A stretch of 8,755 bases of DNA from contig URVL01000087.1 in assembly GCA_900551265.1 (NCBI GenBank), forward strand, positions 1 through 8,755, in the 5' to 3' direction. The notes beneath the pieces were generated by a model. That model worked only from the letters and a program-made list of their open reading frames with translations, was not told where the DNA came from and made no database searches. The DNA comes from an uncultured Eubacteriales bacterium. Lineage in GTDB: Bacteria; Bacillota; Clostridia; Oscillospirales; QAMX01. Positions 1-5,416 of the stretch are shown here, one piece after another; positions within the stretch are counted from its first letter, which is position 1; each line of letters starts with the position of its first letter. The position numbers and the translations under genes are program-made.

Positions 1-240
1 GGCCCTATCGATCATCTTCCTGCTGCAGTCCAGCCCTAAAACGCTTTGGGCTCCCATTTGGACGGCATATTTGCAATGCCACCCATATCCGCAACCCAGG
101 TCCAATACGTCTTTCCCTGTCATATCAGGGAATAATGGCCGAAGCTGACCCCATTCGCCTGCGGCCTTTAATCCTTCCTGACTTCGTAACATACCGGCAT
201 AAGCGTTGAAAAATGCGTCGTTATCATAAATGTTATTCAA
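1..240 (-). CDS. Class I SAM-dependent methyltransferase, N-terminal part (truncated by window edge)
   Basis: This is the first 80 codons of a gene that continues beyond the left edge. It reads from a TTG start at 240, preceded 7 bases upstream by AAGGAAG, a good ribosome binding site; an upstream GTG meets a stop at once, so TTG is the best start. The N-terminal segment, including NNIYDNDAFFNAYAGM, is typical of UbiE/type 11 methyltransferases. At about residues 45-53 the motif VLDLGCGYG is the glycine-rich SAM-binding loop (motif I), and VLGLDCS about 20 residues later supplies the acidic residue that binds the ribose of SAM (motif II). The fold assignment is secure. The substrate cannot be told from this fragment, because the substrate-recognition parts lie outside the window. 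It follows the antiporter gene on the same strand with a 120-base gap and appears to have its own promoter. Confidence 0.85.
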   Translation of the reverse strand, partial: MNNIYDNDAFFNAYAGMLRSQEGLKAAGEWGQLRPLFPDMTGKDVLDLGCGYGWHCKYAVQMGAQSVLGLDCSRKMIDRA

Positions 241-264
241 AATAACACTTCCTTTCCGATACTG

Positions 265-273
265 ATTATATCA
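265..273 (-). promoter_or_regulatory. Extended -10 promoter for the methyltransferase gene
   Basis: On the minus strand the sequence TGATATAAT occurs, an exact TATAAT -10 hexamer with the TGn extension. It would start transcription about 18 bases upstream of the TTG start, leaving a short leader that holds the ribosome binding site. No good -35 box is visible at 17-18 bases spacing (CTTTTC or TTTTCT), which is acceptable for an extended -10 promoter. This is an inference from consensus match and position. Confidence 0.5.
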
Positions 274-360
274 TTCACCGGCATAAAAGAAAAGACCGGT
301 AGAAGCTACAGCTATTCCTGACCCGGCACAGACGGGGAGTGCCTGACTGAAGTAGACGCA

Positions 361-1611
361 TTACTTTGTAACCGCTTTTTCTCTTTTTTGTCGGAAGTGC
401 AAAAGCTTATTTTCTTTTTCCGGCACAGCGCCGGAACGGAAGAGCGCCTGCTTTGCACAGACGGGACCAATGAGTTCGTATAGAACACTGGAGGCAAGAA
501 TAACCGTAACAAGTACGCTGCCGATAGCCGGGGGAAGCATACGCTCTCCTAAATAAGCCAGGCCGATTGAAACGCCTGCCTGGGGAACCAGCGCCATACC
601 AAGATAACGGCGTGTATTTTGTCCCGTATGCGCCATCAAACAACCGAGATAGGCACCGACATATTTACCGGCAATTCGAATAACAAAGTAGCCTATCCCG
701 GCCAGGCCGAAAGCGGAAAGCGCGCTGATATCCAGTTTCATTCCGGAGGCAATAAAGAAAATAGACATAATTGGCGGTGCAAAGCCGTTTAGTTGGCGAT
801 ACAACTCCCGATCCTCTGTTATATTGATATAAACTGCACCGAATACCATGCAGGAGAGCAGGGGGGAAATGTCAAATGCAGCGCACAGACCGGAAAGGCC
901 CAGCAGCATTGCGATGACGAGAACTAGGCGGTTATCGCTGCTTCTGCCGGGATGTAGGAGTTTTGCCAATAAAAGTGCCAGTACTGCGCCGAGCACGATT
1001 GCTGCCAGGTTATAAATCAGCGGCAAAAAAACAGTTGTTGCTGTGAAAACACCAGAGTCCGCAGTATTTACGACCGCCGCTGCAATACTGAAGACAAGCA
1101 GGCAGACAACGTCGTCCAGTGCTACAATTTGCAAAAGCGTATCAACAAATTCACCATGTGCATGATACTGATTGATTGTCATAACTGTGCTGGCAGGTGC
1201 GGTTGCCGTTGCGATGGCGCCAAGAAGGAGTGCAAGCTTCCAGTCAGAATCAAAAAGTAAAAGCATTGCGGCCGCGACAAGCATGCCCGCCAGCAGCGCC
1301 TCCATGATCGTAATGACCAGGACGCGCGCGCCTGTTGTCCGGAGCGCGTCTCTTTTAAAAAATTTTCCTACGCCAAATGCAATAAAGGCAAGCGCAATAT
1401 CTGCGACGAAGTCCATGTTGTCTGCAAGTGCCTCCGGTATTATATGAAGAAAATGCGGACCGATGAAAATTCCCGCGAGGATATAGCCGCTGACATTTGG
1501 AAGATGTAACATTTTCGTCAGGCGCGTGACCAGGAAGCCGGCGCATAGAATGACGGCAAGCGCGAGTAGCACGGAGACTTCATGCTCTAAATTGGAAAAC
1601 ATATCAAACAC
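361..1611 (-). CDS. CPA2-type cation:proton antiporter (Na_H_Exchanger family)
   Basis: This 416-residue polytopic membrane protein should exchange H+ for Na+ and/or K+ across the cytoplasmic membrane, for pH and ion homeostasis. It starts at a GTG with AGGAG 8 bases upstream. Hydrophobic segments fill the chain from about residue 11 to 388, enough for 12-13 helices. Family marks include the first helix pair with PNVSGYILAGIFIGP (38-52), a helix-breaking segment ATATAPAST (134-142), and an adjacent acidic pair D166-D167 in ALDDVV, as in the ion-binding site of NhaA/NapA-type electrogenic exchangers. R312 and K316 in a late helix may match the basic residue of that fold. The short basic C-terminal tail contains no KTN/TrkA-N domain, so it is unlike full-length KefB/KefC and closer to compact NapA/GerN-like proteins. 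It is divergent from a lysR gene that probably controls it. Ion specificity cannot be decided from sequence. Confidence 0.88.
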   Translation of the reverse strand: MFDMFSNLEHEVSVLLALAVILCAGFLVTRLTKMLHLPNVSGYILAGIFIGPHFLHIIPEALADNMDFVADIALAFIAFGVGKFFKRDALRTTGARVLVITIMEALLAGMLVAAAMLLLFDSDWKLALLLGAIATATAPASTVMTINQYHAHGEFVDTLLQIVALDDVVCLLVFSIAAAVVNTADSGVFTATTVFLPLIYNLAAIVLGAVLALLLAKLLHPGRSSDNRLVLVIAMLLGLSGLCAAFDISPLLSCMVFGAVYINITEDRELYRQLNGFAPPIMSIFFIASGMKLDISALSAFGLAGIGYFVIRIAGKYVGAYLGCLMAHTGQNTRRYLGMALVPQAGVSIGLAYLGERMLPPAIGSVLVTVILASSVLYELIGPVCAKQALFRSGAVPEKENKLLHFRQKREKAVTK

Positions 1612-1659
1612 AGATCTCTCTCCTTTTTTGTATATATGGCTTGCGATTTCTGTTTCCCT

Positions 1660-1688
1660 ATGATATGCTATAAATAATATAAAGTAAA
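1660..1688 (-). promoter_or_regulatory. Sigma-A-type promoter of the antiporter gene
   Basis: On the minus strand a -35 box TTTACT (1683-1688, 4 of 6 matches to TTGACA) and a -10 box TATCAT (1660-1665, 5 of 6 matches to TATAAT) are separated by exactly 17 bases. Predicted initiation near 1653 would give a leader of about 40 bases containing the AGGAG ribosome binding site. The -35 box touches the inverted repeat at 1688-1712, the geometry of a LysR-type activator overlapping the polymerase site. Inferred from consensus only. Confidence 0.5.
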
Positions 1689-1720
1689 ATGATATATATT
1701 TGAGTTATCATTAATATAAT
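1666..1720 (+). promoter_or_regulatory. Candidate lysR promoter elements
   Basis: Two plus-strand candidates are visible. TGCTATAAA at 1666-1674 is an extended -10 that would give a leader of about 60 bases carrying the inverted repeat. TATAAT at 1715-1720 is an exact -10 but would start transcription only about 13 bases before the start codon, next to the GGAGG ribosome binding site. Neither has a good -35 box. Either one places the inverted repeat where bound regulator could repress its own gene. Confidence 0.3.
1688..1712. promoter_or_regulatory. Candidate LysR operator: perfect 7-bp inverted repeat
   Basis: AATGATA at 1688-1694 is mirrored by TATCATT at 1706-1712 with an 11-base AT-rich spacer, centred on 1700. 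The site lies between divergent genes, next to the antiporter -35 box and just upstream of a TATAAT that could serve lysR. A third copy of the half-site, ATGATA, lies at 1660-1665 on the antiporter -10. LysR-type regulators bind interrupted dyads of about this size in just such gaps. It does not match the classic T-N11-A box exactly, and the AT-rich background raises the chance of coincidence. Confidence 0.45.
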
Positions 1721-1739
1721 TTATCTATGGAGGCGCGTT

Positions 1740-2639
1740 ATGCTTGACGGAAAACTGGATACCCTGCTGACAGTATACGAATTGGGAAGTTTTACACGCG
1801 CTGCAGAACGTTTGTCTTTGACGCAGCCTGCCGTGAGCCACCAGATTGGCCAGATTGAGGAAGAGCTTGGCATAAAAATTTTTCATCGCCGCAGAGGTGA
1901 CCTGAAACTTACTACGGAGGGTGAAATTGCAATTAAATATGCACGGCGCATCAAGGCTCTTTACCAGCGCATGCAGCAAAAAATTGAAGACGAAAAAGAA
2001 CAGTTGACGAAATTGACAGTTGGCATTACCCATACGGCTGAAAGTAATCTGATTGCTGAAACGCTTGCAAAATATTGCAATGTAAATACCGGAGTTTGTA
2101 TAACGATTGTTACGGAGCCTATTCAAATCCTTTATGACATGTTGATTAATTTCGAGCTTGACCTGGCGATTGTGGAAGGTCGTGTCAACGACGCTTCGGT
2201 CAATTCATTGTTGCTAGATACGGATTATCTGGTTTGCGTTGTTTCACCGGGACATCCGCTTGCACAGAAAAACATAGTGACCATTCACGACATCAAGCGT
2301 GAAAAGATGATTTTGCGCCTGCCGAGTTCCGGCACACGCAATTTGTTTCTTGCGCATCTGGAAAGTATGAATCTGTCTATCCGCGATTTTGATGTGGTGC
2401 TTGAAGTGGATAATATAGCGACGATCAAGGACTTAATTCGCCGTGACTTCGGCATTTCCATTTTGGCGCGCAGTGCATGTCTTGACGAGCTGCGCAAGGG
2501 AAAACTGATCGCGCTTCCAATTGAAAATTTCAGTATGATCCGCGAGACAAACGTTTTGTATCATAAAGATTTTAACCACCCGGATATACTGGATGGAATC
2601 GCCAAACTATATCAGGAGACGGTACAATTCCACAAATGA
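1740..2639 (+). CDS. LysR-family transcriptional regulator
   Basis: The 299-residue length is typical of LysR-type regulators. The ATG start has GGAGG 6 bases upstream. The N-terminal winged helix-turn-helix covers about residues 3-62: FTRAAERLSLTQPAVSHQIGQIEEELGIKIFHR shows the family pattern (AA-x-L-x-x-TQPAVS-x-Q-I-x-x-LE-x-x-LG-x-x-LF-x-R), and LTTEG begins the linker helix. The rest (about 90-295) fits the two-lobed periplasmic-binding-protein-like effector domain. The gene is divergent from the antiporter gene with a 128-base shared regulatory gap, so control of the antiporter and autoregulation are the likely roles. A known parallel is NhaR, a LysR-family activator of nhaA in E. coli. 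The effector ligand cannot be read from the sequence. The gene ends at a bidirectional terminator shared with a convergent membrane-protein gene. Confidence 0.9.
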   Translation: MLDGKLDTLLTVYELGSFTRAAERLSLTQPAVSHQIGQIEEELGIKIFHRRRGDLKLTTEGEIAIKYARRIKALYQRMQQKIEDEKEQLTKLTVGITHTAESNLIAETLAKYCNVNTGVCITIVTEPIQILYDMLINFELDLAIVEGRVNDASVNSLLLDTDYLVCVVSPGHPLAQKNIVTIHDIKREKMILRLPSSGTRNLFLAHLESMNLSIRDFDVVLEVDNIATIKDLIRRDFGISILARSACLDELRKGKLIALPIENFSMIRETNVLYHKDFNHPDILDGIAKLYQETVQFHK

Positions 2640-2678
2640 GACTATGGCGTGATGACCGGCAAATCCCGCTGAAAAAAT

Positions 2679-2713
2679 AAAACCGGAAGGGGAGAAATTT
2701 CCCTTCCGGTTTT
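2679..2713. terminator. Bidirectional intrinsic terminator between lysR and the membrane-protein gene
   Basis: A perfect 13-bp stem (2679-2691 pairing with 2701-2713) with a GC-rich core CCGGAAGGG closes a 9-base loop. It is followed by five T on the plus strand, and by an A-rich run (2672-2680) that becomes a U-tract when read from the minus strand. It lies between the ends of two convergent genes and can stop transcripts from both sides. Confidence 0.9.
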
Positions 2714-2730
2714 TGCAAGTTAAATTAGAT

Positions 2731-3486
2731 TTACCGCGTCTCATTGTTTGTATCAGAAATGGCGTCTGAGGAAGCGGGAGACTCCGTTGCCGGATTTTCC
2801 TGTATCTTCGGCGTTGTCCCGGCGGCAGCATTTTCTTCATCCGGATTTGCTCCCGAGGGGAGGGCGCTTGTGTCTCCCGAACCGGTGCGCTGCATAGACC
2901 AGAGAAGTAAGACAAAACAAAGCGCCTGGACGACATTTGCCAGGATAGAAAGAACAGAAGAAATTTGAGCGGCCCTGAAAAACAGCGTAAACCACAGCTC
3001 CGGTATGCTGGAGTCCAGCATTGTAGCAGAGTAGACCGAGAGCGCGGCGCAAAGCTGATTGATACCGGCGAGGATTGCGCACAACCAGCCGACTACACGT
3101 ACGTCACCTGACTGTCCGGAATGTGCCAGCAGCGCATAGCCGACAATGGTGCAGCAGGCGCCGACAATCAGTATCGCTACGAGGAACGTTTGCGTATTGG
3201 CGTAAGTAAGAGCGGTAATAGCCTGCGCTGCTGTGAGTATCAACAGCGCTGCACGCAGACGTCCACGCGCAAGTATGGCGCTACAGAGCAGGCAAAGTCC
3301 GATGCAGACGGTAAAGAGCACAAACTCCACTGCGCTGCTGCCTTGAACAAATGCCACGGCGCCCAGCTCGGTAAACCGTTCAATCAGCTCGACAAGAGCG
3401 CGCTTAACGACAACGTATGCACCGTCTATCGCGTAAAGAACCGCCAATATGATCAAGCATGGCCGCAAAAAACGATTGGATTTCAT
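2731..3486 (-). CDS. Uncharacterised multi-pass membrane protein with acidic disordered tail
   Basis: I do not recognise this 251-residue protein. The start chosen is the ATG at 3486, with AAGGAG 6 bases upstream; an earlier TTG at 3510 lies inside the preceding terminator's T-tract region and is not credible. Hydrophobic segments suggest about six membrane helices, near residues 9-28, 54-76, 78-96, 99-120, 130-153 and 162-200 (the last perhaps a hairpin). The first helix is preceded by a short basic stretch (KSNRFLRP). About 45 C-terminal residues are hydrophilic and rich in Ser, Ala, Glu, Asn, Pro and Thr, so probably an unstructured tail. No enzyme or transport motif is visible. It lies downstream of the SGNH hydrolase gene on the same strand, but a strong terminator separates them, so it depends on read-through or a promoter I could not find. 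A role in membrane function cannot be stated more precisely. Confidence 0.75.
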   Translation of the reverse strand: MKSNRFLRPCLIILAVLYAIDGAYVVVKRALVELIERFTELGAVAFVQGSSAVEFVLFTVCIGLCLLCSAILARGRLRAALLILTAAQAITALTYANTQTFLVAILIVGACCTIVGYALLAHSGQSGDVRVVGWLCAILAGINQLCAALSVYSATMLDSSIPELWFTLFFRAAQISSVLSILANVVQALCFVLLLWSMQRTGSGDTSALPSGANPDEENAAAGTTPKIQENPATESPASSDAISDTNNETR

Positions 3487-3500
3487 CCTATGCTCCTTCC

Positions 3501-3536
3501 AAAAAAACAACGTTCCGCCAGTCAGACGGAACGCTT
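3501..3536 (-). terminator. Intrinsic terminator after the SGNH hydrolase gene
   Basis: Read on the minus strand, the stem 3525-3533 pairs with 3511-3519 (nine pairs including one G-T) around a 5-base loop, with weaker pairs extending it outward. It is followed by TTG and then seven T. It begins within ten bases of the hydrolase stop codon and should end the nusA-infB operon. Its T-tract ends about two bases before the AAGGAG of the membrane-protein gene. Confidence 0.85.
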
Positions 3537-3541
3537 TCGGT

Positions 3542-4090
3542 TTAGTCCAGATACGGCGCTATAGCGTCCGCAACCAGCTTTGCAGCAATATCCGCACCCT
3601 CCGCATTCAAATGAATTTTGTCGGGCGCGATGAGATCCGCAATGCGGTCGTGCAAGGGCGTATACAGATCGTTGACAACGATTCCTTCGCGCTCCGCTAC
3701 ACGGCGGAAAGCCTCATTGAAACGCTCTACCTCGGAAAGCGGGCCTGCGAGCCAGGGCGTTGTCAGCGCCGCAATAATTTTAACATCCGGAGAGATCAAT
3801 TGCCGCAATACCTTGACAATACGTCCCATATCGCGCTCGTATTCATCAATCGGCGTGTAAGAGGTACCTTCCTGATAATTATCGCCAATGTCCCAGAAGC
3901 CGTTGTTCCAGTGGACAATATCGGGATCAGGCATTTGCGGCAACCAGAAACGCAGAGAGTTCAGGGTATAGTCGGACCAGCGTCCGTTTTCCGCAGGGCC
4001 AAAGACATTCGCACGGCCTTTTAAAAGAGCTTTCACCTTTGGCTGATACAGCATACGAATGGAGTCGCCAAGCAGCAGAACATTTTTCAT
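3542..4090 (-). CDS. SGNH/GDSL-family hydrolase
   Basis: This 182-residue single-domain protein has no signal peptide and is probably a cytoplasmic esterase or acyl-hydrolase. The nucleophile block GDS is at 8-10 (catalytic Ser10), immediately after the first beta strand VLLLGDSI. NGRWSDYT (35-42) supplies the block II glycine (Gly36), HWNNGFWDIGD (60-70) the block III asparagine, and DKIHLN (157-162) the catalytic Asp157 and His160. All four SGNH blocks are thus intact and the size is normal for the family. ATG at 4090 is preceded by AAGGTGG at suitable spacing. The start lies 12 bases after the rbfA-nrnA stop, so it is the last gene of the operon and ends at an intrinsic terminator. Its natural substrate is unknown; members act on carbohydrate esters, lipids or thioesters. 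Its place after nrnA, where truB and ribF are common, is unusual. Confidence 0.87.
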   Translation of the reverse strand: MKNVLLLGDSIRMLYQPKVKALLKGRANVFGPAENGRWSDYTLNSLRFWLPQMPDPDIVHWNNGFWDIGDNYQEGTSYTPIDEYERDMGRIVKVLRQLISPDVKIIAALTTPWLAGPLSEVERFNEAFRRVAEREGIVVNDLYTPLHDRIADLIAPDKIHLNAEGADIAAKLVADAIAPYLD

Positions 4091-4102
4091 GAATACACCA
4101 CC

Positions 4103-5416
4103 TTATTTCAGCAATACTTCGCGCGCAGCGGCAACCAGCAGATTACCAACTGCGTCTATTTCATCGTTAATATTACATCCGGCGGCCGCGCAATGTCCGC
4201 CGCCGCCAAATTTTTCACAGATTTCCGCAGCGTTGATGCGGGAAGAAGTACGAACTGAAACTTTACAGCCATCATCCTGTTCCGTGACGGTAATGCCGAT
4301 TTCAACACCTTCGACATTGCGGGGGATGGCCGCGATTCCATCCAAATCATCGATAGAGATTTGCATGGACTGGATCATATCGCGGCTGATTTTTACTAAC
4401 GCGATACGACCCGACTCAAAGAATTGCATATTCGCCTGCACAGCCCCTTCCAGCTTGATGCGGCTTGGCGTTTTAATAATGAAAAGCTCCAGATTCAATC
4501 CGGCGATATCGGCGCCTGCTGCAGCACAACGGGCAGCCGCTGTAAAAGTCTCTTCCGTGACATTGGAAAATTTAAAACAACCGGTATCTGTTGCAATGGC
4601 CGTATAAATCGCATTGGCCATTTCCTTGTCAAGGGTAAGATCTAAAAGATCAATGAGGCGTAGAATCATTTGTCCCGTTGCTGCGGCATGTGGATCGCAC
4701 CAGAGCGCCCGCGAAAACGCACGGGAGCTATTGTGGTGGTCAATAGAAAGATCCACACGAGCGCCGTAAATTTTGGCGTCTGCCGGAAAGAGCGAGAGAT
4801 CTGCAACGTCCACAGAGAGCACTGTTTCAGGTACAAATGCCACATCTGCTTCGAGACCGTCAACCAGCCTCCTGTATTTCGGCGTCACTTCCGGATTCTG
4901 AAAAAGAAATGCAGTTTTACCGAGCGCACGCAGCGCCAGACAAAGAGCTGCGGCACTGCCGAGCGTATCTCCGTCAGGACGGCGATGGGTAATAATCAAA
5001 AACTGATCGTGCTCTTTCAAAAATGCAGCGGCTTCCTCAGCCGTAACATGTACCGTAACAGGAGGAGGGGGAGGCGCTTGTTCAATGTCATGAAGAACGG
5101 AAAGGATGGAAGCCCCATGCCGTATCGAATCGTCGAGATGGAATACCGGCTCCGGCGCAGCGCGCAGGCCCACCTTTTGCGCCACTTCCCGGCGCAGGTA
5201 GCCGGCGGCGGACTTCAGTCCACGCATGGCGTCCTGCGCGGCACGTTCGTCGCCCAAGACGCTGATAAACACCTTTGCGTAACGTAAATCATTTGTAACC
5301 TCACAACGGGTAATGCTGACAAAACCCTGCACGCGCGGATCCTTTAGGGTGCGCATGCAGGCTGCAAGCGCCTGCATGTATTCGCTGCTGATACGGTTGA
5401 TACGGGTGTTAGCCAT
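4103..5416 (-). CDS. Fused RbfA (30S ribosome maturation factor) - NrnA (DHH nanoRNase/pAp phosphatase)
   Basis: One unbroken 437-codon frame carries two proteins that are normally separate. Residues 1-112 are RbfA, the KH-type factor that binds the 30S subunit during late 16S rRNA maturation: [19 protein letters not shown] (24-29), VTNDLRYAKVFIS (40-52), the AxG helix break (70-72), and the end motif DDSIRHGASILSVL. A linker with five prolines (115-119) follows. Residues 125-437 are an NrnA-type DHH phosphoesterase, which degrades 2-5 nt RNAs and converts pAp to AMP: motif I HRRPDGD (H144, D148, D150), motif II D203, motif III DHH (226-228), motif IV D277, and the DHHA1 substrate loop GGGGH (404-408). 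All metal ligands are present, so both halves look functional. The ATG overlaps the infB stop by one base (TAATG), indicating translational coupling. I see no well-placed internal start for a separate NrnA. rbfA and nrnA are adjacent in many Firmicutes, which explains how the fusion arose. Confidence 0.93.
   Translation of the reverse strand: MANTRINRISSEYMQALAACMRTLKDPRVQGFVSITRCEVTNDLRYAKVFISVLGDERAAQDAMRGLKSAAGYLRREVAQKVGLRAAPEPVFHLDDSIRHGASILSVLHDIEQAPPPPPVTVHVTAEEAAAFLKEHDQFLIITHRRPDGDTLGSAAALCLALRALGKTAFLFQNPEVTPKYRRLVDGLEADVAFVPETVLSVDVADLSLFPADAKIYGARVDLSIDHHNSSRAFSRALWCDPHAAATGQMILRLIDLLDLTLDKEMANAIYTAIATDTGCFKFSNVTEETFTAAARCAAAGADIAGLNLELFIIKTPSRIKLEGAVQANMQFFESGRIALVKISRDMIQSMQISIDDLDGIAAIPRNVEGVEIGITVTEQDDGCKVSVRTSSRINAAEICEKFGGGGHCAAAGCNINDEIDAVGNLLVAAAREVLLK

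Noticed and set aside
276..299. Dyad ACCGG...CCGGT as terminator of the antiporter gene
   Set aside because: The stem is only 5 bp with a large loop and there is no T-tract on the minus strand after it.
3487..3510. Longer start (TTG at 3510) for the membrane-protein gene
   Set aside because: It would place the start in the terminator T-tract and has no ribosome binding site, whereas the ATG at 3486 has AAGGAG at 6 bases.
3449..4024. Plus-strand open frame of 191 codons opposite the SGNH hydrolase
   Set aside because: It is antisense to a gene with a complete SGNH motif set and runs through the terminator; it is a shadow frame.
5056..5080. Repeated GGAGG-like run on the plus strand
   Set aside because: It is the complement of the proline codons in the RbfA-NrnA linker, not a ribosome binding site.
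4670..5287. Plus-strand open frame of 205 codons opposite the rbfA-nrnA fusion
   Set aside because: The minus-strand frame there has all DHH and RbfA motifs, while the plus-strand peptide has no recognisable motif and many Cys/Arg residues typical of shadow frames.
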